NCBI GenBank assembly: GCA_033763735.1
Contig: JANRJY010000073.1
Coordinates: 56,757-120,756, forward strand
Reading direction: 5' to 3'
Origin: JANRJY01 sp033763735
Lineage (GTDB): Bacteria; Bacteroidota; Bacteroidia; Cytophagales; UBA9547
Length of the DNA: 64,000 bases
The first letter of the stretch is position 1, and the number at the start of each line of letters is the position of its first letter. The notes beneath the pieces were generated by a model. It was not told where the DNA came from, did not search any database, and saw only the letters and a list, made by a program, of their open reading frames with translations. Position numbers and translations under genes: made by a program. Below, piece by piece: positions 60,789 to 64,000 of the stretch.

Positions 60789-61163
60789 CTATGAAAGAGA
60801 AAGGGGAGGATGAAAAATTTCGCCTACAAACGATGCAAGAACAGTTTGTAAGTAGAAAGAATTTAATGTGTCTTTTTCTAACCAAAGGCCTGTACCCATG
60901 TCAAAAGAAGAAAGTTCTGCGTTTATGTACTCTTCTGTGCGTGGGTTTGATTTTTGGGACTTTGATTCTTCTTGGTCGTGTTTCTTTAATTGTTTCGCGA
61001 GGTAACACTTTCCTTCACAACTTGATTTTGGTTTAAATCGGTTTTCGCAAAGGTTTTTGGCAATGTATCGTTGGTTGAGTTTAAAACTCAGGATTACACC
61101 AAATCTACTCGCAGAGGAAAAAAGGAATACTACTAACAGAAATATCGACAGAACAAATCGCAT
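60789..61163 (-). CDS. Small Cys-containing envelope protein
   Basis: A 124-residue protein from the ATG at 61161-61163, which has an N-terminal membrane segment (MRFVLSIFLLVVFLFSSAS). The conserved centre IAKNLCENRFKPKSSCEGKCYLAKQLKK has three Cys in a C-x8-C-x3-C pattern. This pattern recurs in many small Bacteroidota proteins near copper and iron genes, but no function is known. The promoter has the shared box. Upstream codons of the longer ORF lie inside the promoter and were rejected. Confidence 0.75.
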   Translation of the reverse strand: MRFVLSIFLLVVFLFSSASRFGVILSFKLNQRYIAKNLCENRFKPKSSCEGKCYLAKQLKKHDQEESKSQKSNPRTEEYINAELSSFDMGTGLWLEKDTLNSFYLQTVLASFVGEIFHPPLSLS

Positions 61164-61168
61164 AACCC

Positions 61169-61217
61169 CAAAGGTACGACCGCTATTATAATAATCCAAA
61201 ATTTATTGAGGATAGTT
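61169..61217 (-). promoter_or_regulatory. Promoter and shared upstream box, Cys-containing envelope gene
   Basis: The -7 TACCTTTG (complement of 61169-61176) and -33 TTTG (61197-61200) are 20 nt apart. The abutting box, 61196-61217, matches the site at 52806-52827 in 19 of 22 positions. The ATG is 5 nt after the -7 element. Confidence 0.65.
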
Positions 61218-61293
61218 GGATTAATATGACAGTTTGGGGATTTTAAAAGTAAAATGGAATGAGAGCAAAAAGCCCCCATTCCTAAAATTGGCT

Positions 61294-61470
61294 TTACTTC
61301 TGTTCCTTGCTCTGGCACGTTTTTGTGCAATACGTCTTACCGCATTTGTCGCACTTACCTTCGTCAGATTTTGTTTTTGCCGTTGGATTACAGCACGAAC
61401 AGGCATTACAAGAAATCAACATGAACAAAAGGCCTCCTAGAGCCATTGTTTTAAGCACTACTTTTTTCAT
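61294..61470 (-). CDS. 58-residue Cys-rich lipoprotein
   Basis: This small gene starts with an ATG at 61468-61470 and ends at a TAA at 61294-61296. A lipoprotein signal (MALGGLLFMLISC, lipid-bearing C21) is followed by CNACSCC and KCDKCGKTYCTKTCQSKEQK. Eight Cys occur in 58 residues (21, 24, 26, 27, 40, 43, 48, 52), strongly suggesting metal binding at the inner face of the outer membrane. A MerR-type operator lies in its promoter. It is divergent from the merR-like gene at 61548. Confidence 0.75.
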   Translation of the reverse strand: MKKVVLKTMALGGLLFMLISCNACSCCNPTAKTKSDEGKCDKCGKTYCTKTCQSKEQK

Positions 61471-61496
61471 ATACTTTAATGTTTTAAATTACGTTA

Positions 61497-61530
61497 CAAG
61501 TATAAACAGTGGAGTATAGTCCACTGTCAA
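61497..61530 (-). promoter_or_regulatory. MerR-type operator/promoter between the lipoprotein and merR-like genes
   Basis: A perfect dyad ACAGTGGA (61506-61513)/TCCACTGT (61520-61527) with a 6-nt centre sits between TTG (complement of 61528-61530) and TATACTTG (complement of 61497-61504). The 23-nt spacer filled by the dyad is the MerR-family layout, in which the activator untwists an overlong promoter. Confidence 0.7.
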
Positions 61531-61547
61531 GAGAAATTTTCGAAAAT

Positions 61548-61955
61548 ATGCTGATAGGTGATTTGGTAAAGAAAACGGGATTGTCGAAAGACACCATCCG
61601 CTTTTATGAAAAGCATGGATTGATTTCTGTGGGCAGGAAGGAAAGACGTGACAACAACTACAAGGAGTATTCGGAAGGTATGCTTCAACGCTTGGTTTTA
61701 ATAAAGAAATTGAAAGGCTTTGGCTTTACGCTGAACGAAATAGCAGACCTGTTAGACATGATAGATGTCAATGAAGCGACCTGCCACAATGTAGCCCATA
61801 AAATTGAAGGGAAAGTACAGCTCTTGGATGAGAAAATAAAGGAACTGATTCGCATCAGAACCTTATTGCTGAACGGCATGAAGGTGTGTCAAGGGGGATG
61901 TAGTCCGTCACAGCCAGAAGACAATTGCCCTATATTGGTGGAGGGGAAGATCTAG
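61548..61955 (+). CDS. MerR-family metal-responsive regulator
   Basis: A 135-residue protein from the ATG at 61548; the ORF's earlier start lies in the operator. The N-terminal helix-turn-helix is MLIGDLVKKTGLSKDTIRFYEKHGL, followed by a coiled-coil dimer helix. The C-terminal metal-binding part has CHNVAHKI and KVCQGGCSPSQPEDNC. The Cys arrangement fits the ZntR/CadR/CueR side of the family. It probably activates the divergent Cys-rich lipoprotein gene through the dyad at 61506-61527. Confidence 0.88.
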   Translation: MLIGDLVKKTGLSKDTIRFYEKHGLISVGRKERRDNNYKEYSEGMLQRLVLIKKLKGFGFTLNEIADLLDMIDVNEATCHNVAHKIEGKVQLLDEKIKELIRIRTLLLNGMKVCQGGCSPSQPEDNCPILVEGKI

Positions 61956-61980
61956 CGTTTCTAAATCTTCCCTGTAGTAA

Positions 61981-62586
61981 CTAAGATTTCTTGAAACTGC
62001 AAAAAGTGAAGTTTTGCACTGTATTGAATGGCGTGATATGGTCTTCATTCACACACTTGATTTTTTCAAAACCATCTGATAAAGTGGTTTGCAATTGTTC
62101 TTCCGAATATTGTTTGATTTCCAAACCACTGCATTTTTGTGGGCCATTTTCGGAAAACGTGCCTATGGCCACATAGCCATCAATGGCTTGTCGGGCAATG
62201 GCAAGATAGGTTTGTATTTGCGTGGGTGTAGTGAGAAAATGGAACGTAGCCCTGTCGTGCCACACTTTGTACTGCTTTTGAGGTTTGAATTCGGTAATGT
62301 CCGACACAATCCAGTTTACTTGCGAAGCTTTCTCGCCTAACCTCGTTTTTGCCCTTTCTAGGGCTGCTTCTGAAATATCAAGAACGGTAAGGTCGGTATA
62401 GCCTTCGGCTAAAAGAAAATCAACCAAGTTGCTGTCTCCACCTCCAATGTCAATAATGGGGGCTGACTTCGGAATATTGAAATCATGAATAAAGCTAAGT
62501 GACGTTTTGGGCACTTCCTGTGTCCAACTTACTTCGTTTGGCTGTTTGGTGGTGTAGACGGTTTCCCAATGGTTCTTTTCTGACAT
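61981..62586 (-). CDS. Class I SAM-dependent methyltransferase
   Basis: A 201-residue protein with motif I IIDIGGGDSNLVDFLL, an acidic motif II (LTVLDIS) and VWHDRATFHFL. The opening NHWETVYTTKQPNEVSW is typical of small methyltransferases found beside metal-resistance genes in Bacteroidota. The substrate is unknown; thiol or metalloid methylation is possible. It converges with merR and follows the porin gene after 45 bp. Confidence 0.82.
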   Translation of the reverse strand: MSEKNHWETVYTTKQPNEVSWTQEVPKTSLSFIHDFNIPKSAPIIDIGGGDSNLVDFLLAEGYTDLTVLDISEAALERAKTRLGEKASQVNWIVSDITEFKPQKQYKVWHDRATFHFLTTPTQIQTYLAIARQAIDGYVAIGTFSENGPQKCSGLEIKQYSEEQLQTTLSDGFEKIKCVNEDHITPFNTVQNFTFCSFKKS

Positions 62587-62631
62587 AATTAACAGTTTTG
62601 TAGTACTACACTTTTTTACCCAAAATGGTTC

Positions 62632-63855
62632 TTAGAAGTAGGTTGAAAAACCAAATTGAAACCCTGCGGTCTTGGCTGCTGGGTTGCCCAAAAGGTCGGT
62701 TTGCCAGTGGTAACGATAGTTGGCTCTTAAAACTGTTTGCGGATAAGGTCTGAAACTTATTCCTGGCACGATTGCATAAATGTGGTCGCCAATATTTCCG
62801 CCTGTTTCATTGAACGTGCCTACATTATAATCTGCATACTCCGCACGTAAACAGGCATTCACGAGGGAGTTTTCAAAACCGAATATTGTTTTCTTGTACA
62901 CAAATGGGTACACCACATCTACAAAACCACCTCTTTGCTTGTTGCCAAACTGCTGCGAAAATGTATTTGGCACATCCACAAAAGCCCATACCCATTCGGC
63001 ATTGATGTAGGCTTTTTGTTTGATTCGTGTATTAAAGTCAATCGCAAAAAGGTCTATCCTTCTTTGCTCATCTAGCTTTAAACCATCGTCTTCAAACTTG
63101 TTGTAAATGCCACCCATCCATGATAAGCCAATTTCCCCGATTTTACGGTGTTTGACAGCCGTCTTTAATGTGGTAAGCGGTACTCCGTTGGAACTTTCTT
63201 CGAAGCGGTCGGGATTTAGTTTTGAGGCAGGAATCCAAGTGCGGTTTTCGGTATTGTTGATGATCCTTTCGTCAAAGCCATTGGTCAAATAGGCTTCGTA
63301 AGCAACCGCCCATTGATTCTTATAGTATTTGCCCCAAATCCCGAACCCTACATTACTGAAGGTGGAGGGAATAATAGTGGTGGCTGAAATGGGGCGGTCG
63401 ATAAACTCCCATTTGGGGCCATCGTGGTTTTGGTTGAAAGCCCCGATGGGATTCATGATAACACCGCCACGCAAGTTGAGCAATGGGTGAAACTCAAAAT
63501 CAACGGCTGCAAACTCGATGTTGATTTCTTTGGTGCCGTCTTCAAACTCAATTTCGGAAAGGAACTTGATCCGCTTGCCAATGGTGGAAGACATGAAAAT
63601 AGTCATTCTTCGCATTTGGAACGAAAGCCCTTCCGTCACGCCATCCGTCACCATGTAATTGCTATTGGCTTCTACATAGCCTCCGAGCGACACGGGCATT
63701 TTGCCCATTTGGAGAAATGGACGGTTATAAACCGCATCCATATTCAGTTTAAGGGTGGTGTCCTTTCTTTCTACCCGTTTGAACAAGGTGGAGTCTATTT
63801 GAGCGAATGCGAAGGTAGAAATAAAAGCAAAAAACAGAAGGACGTAATTTCTCAT
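62632..63855 (-). CDS. Porin (phosphate-selective O/P-like barrel)
   Basis: A protein of 407 residues from the ATG at 63853-63855, chosen because it lies one base after the stop of the Rieske gene and begins a signal peptide (MRNYVLLFFAFISTFAFA). The body has alternating amphipathic strands (KIGEIGLSWMGGIYNKF, KAYINAEWVWAFVDV) and ends with a beta strand (AAKTAGFQFGFSTYF) with a terminal Phe, as in outer-membrane porins. Substrate is not predictable. Confidence 0.85.
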   Translation of the reverse strand: MRNYVLLFFAFISTFAFAQIDSTLFKRVERKDTTLKLNMDAVYNRPFLQMGKMPVSLGGYVEANSNYMVTDGVTEGLSFQMRRMTIFMSSTIGKRIKFLSEIEFEDGTKEINIEFAAVDFEFHPLLNLRGGVIMNPIGAFNQNHDGPKWEFIDRPISATTIIPSTFSNVGFGIWGKYYKNQWAVAYEAYLTNGFDERIINNTENRTWIPASKLNPDRFEESSNGVPLTTLKTAVKHRKIGEIGLSWMGGIYNKFEDDGLKLDEQRRIDLFAIDFNTRIKQKAYINAEWVWAFVDVPNTFSQQFGNKQRGGFVDVVYPFVYKKTIFGFENSLVNACLRAEYADYNVGTFNETGGNIGDHIYAIVPGISFRPYPQTVLRANYRYHWQTDLLGNPAAKTAGFQFGFSTYF

Positions 63856-63856
63856 G

Positions 63857-64000
63857 CTAAGACAATTGGATATAGAGGTATTGGACATCATTAGTGACTT
63901 TGAATTTTCTTAAACTTTTCTGTGCAGGGCCTTGTGTGACATTGCCCTCCTTGTCGAACTCACTGCCGTGGGATGGGCAGGTAAGGTATTCGCCATGTGC
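63857..64000 (-). CDS. Rieske [2Fe-2S] protein (N-terminus beyond window)
   Basis: The last 47 residues of a protein whose start lies right of the window. HGEYLTCPSHGSEFDKEGNV carries the second Rieske half-site C-P-x-H-G; the first (C-x-H) would be off the edge. It is one base upstream of the porin start, so the two are probably co-transcribed. It might be a quinol or other periplasmic electron carrier; the missing part decides. Confidence 0.7.
   Translation of the reverse strand, partial: AHGEYLTCPSHGSEFDKEGNVTQGPAQKSLRKFKVTNDVQYLYIQLS

Noticed and set aside
61234..61440. Plus-strand ORF opposite the Cys-rich lipoprotein
   Set aside because: It is the antisense shadow of the lipoprotein gene, whose lipobox and Cys pattern are more coherent.
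61944..61972. Hairpin GGGAAGAT/ATCTTCCC between merR and the methyltransferase
   Set aside because: Eight-base stem with a 13-nt loop and no U-tract on either strand; not called.
1..64000. CRISPR arrays, tRNA and rRNA genes
   Set aside because: No spaced direct repeats of array type, no tRNA cloverleaf and no conserved rRNA segments were seen on either strand.

Overview
The window comes from a low-GC member of the Bacteroidota. The evidence is type IX secretion C-terminal sorting domains, a fused SecDF, families that are mostly Bacteroidota-specific (DUF6660, DUF4422, a CzcA-TolC fusion) and several promoters of the TTTG / TAnnTTTG kind. No tRNA, rRNA, CRISPR array, integrase, relaxase or transposase is visible. 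From 1 to about 21.7 kb the sequence looks like ordinary AT-rich chromosome. It holds the end of a secreted BNR-type protein, a surface-polysaccharide locus (methyltransferase, glycosyltransferases, UDP-galactopyranose mutase, flippase, GT4 enzyme, epimerase), polA, a 1437-residue secreted repeat protein, a short-chain dehydrogenase and secDF.

Near 21.7-22.3 kb the base composition and gene content change, and the rest of the window reads as an accessory island. Its left end is a compact phage-like cassette (secreted nuclease, a structural-looking protein, DUF5675 and two small membrane proteins), followed by a 1.1-kb gene-poor stretch full of inverted repeats. A nine-gene arsenic operon follows (26.2-33.4 kb): ArsR, ArsM, three thioredoxin-type arsenate reductase homologues (two with signal peptides), TrxB, a DsbD-like electron transporter, a DUF2490 protein and an aquaporin. 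It has no ArsB or Acr3 pump. Next come a YhcG-type nuclease, a replication-like module (DnaC-like ATPase, winged-helix-like protein, excisionase-like protein) and a strongly folded non-coding segment. A defence-like block then holds two DUF488 proteins, a Panacea-type toxin-antitoxin pair and a PUA/EVE-like protein.

The right part (42-64 kb) is a metal island. One long minus-strand block encodes a DUF6660 protein, a 46-residue membrane peptide, a CzcA-TolC fusion and a CzcB adaptor. After a terminator it continues with a ZIP transporter, a DUF1345 protein, a frameshifted YnfA, a NicO/RcnA-like exporter and a P1B ATPase. A T9SS pectate lyase sits between two DUF6660 copies. Beyond a PIN-like protein are two MbnP/MbnH-type cassettes (a copper-associated protein plus a MauG-like di-heme enzyme), a Cys-rich envelope protein, a Cys-rich lipoprotein under a MerR-type operator, a methyltransferase, a porin and the end of a Rieske protein.

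Three regulatory layers can be read from the sequence. An ArsR-type operator is repeated upstream of arsR and arsM. A MerR-type dyad lies in the spacer of the lipoprotein promoter. A shared box abutting the -33 element occurs upstream of both DUF6660 genes and the Cys-rich envelope gene, with identical 20-nt spacing and start codons 3-5 nt after the -7 element.
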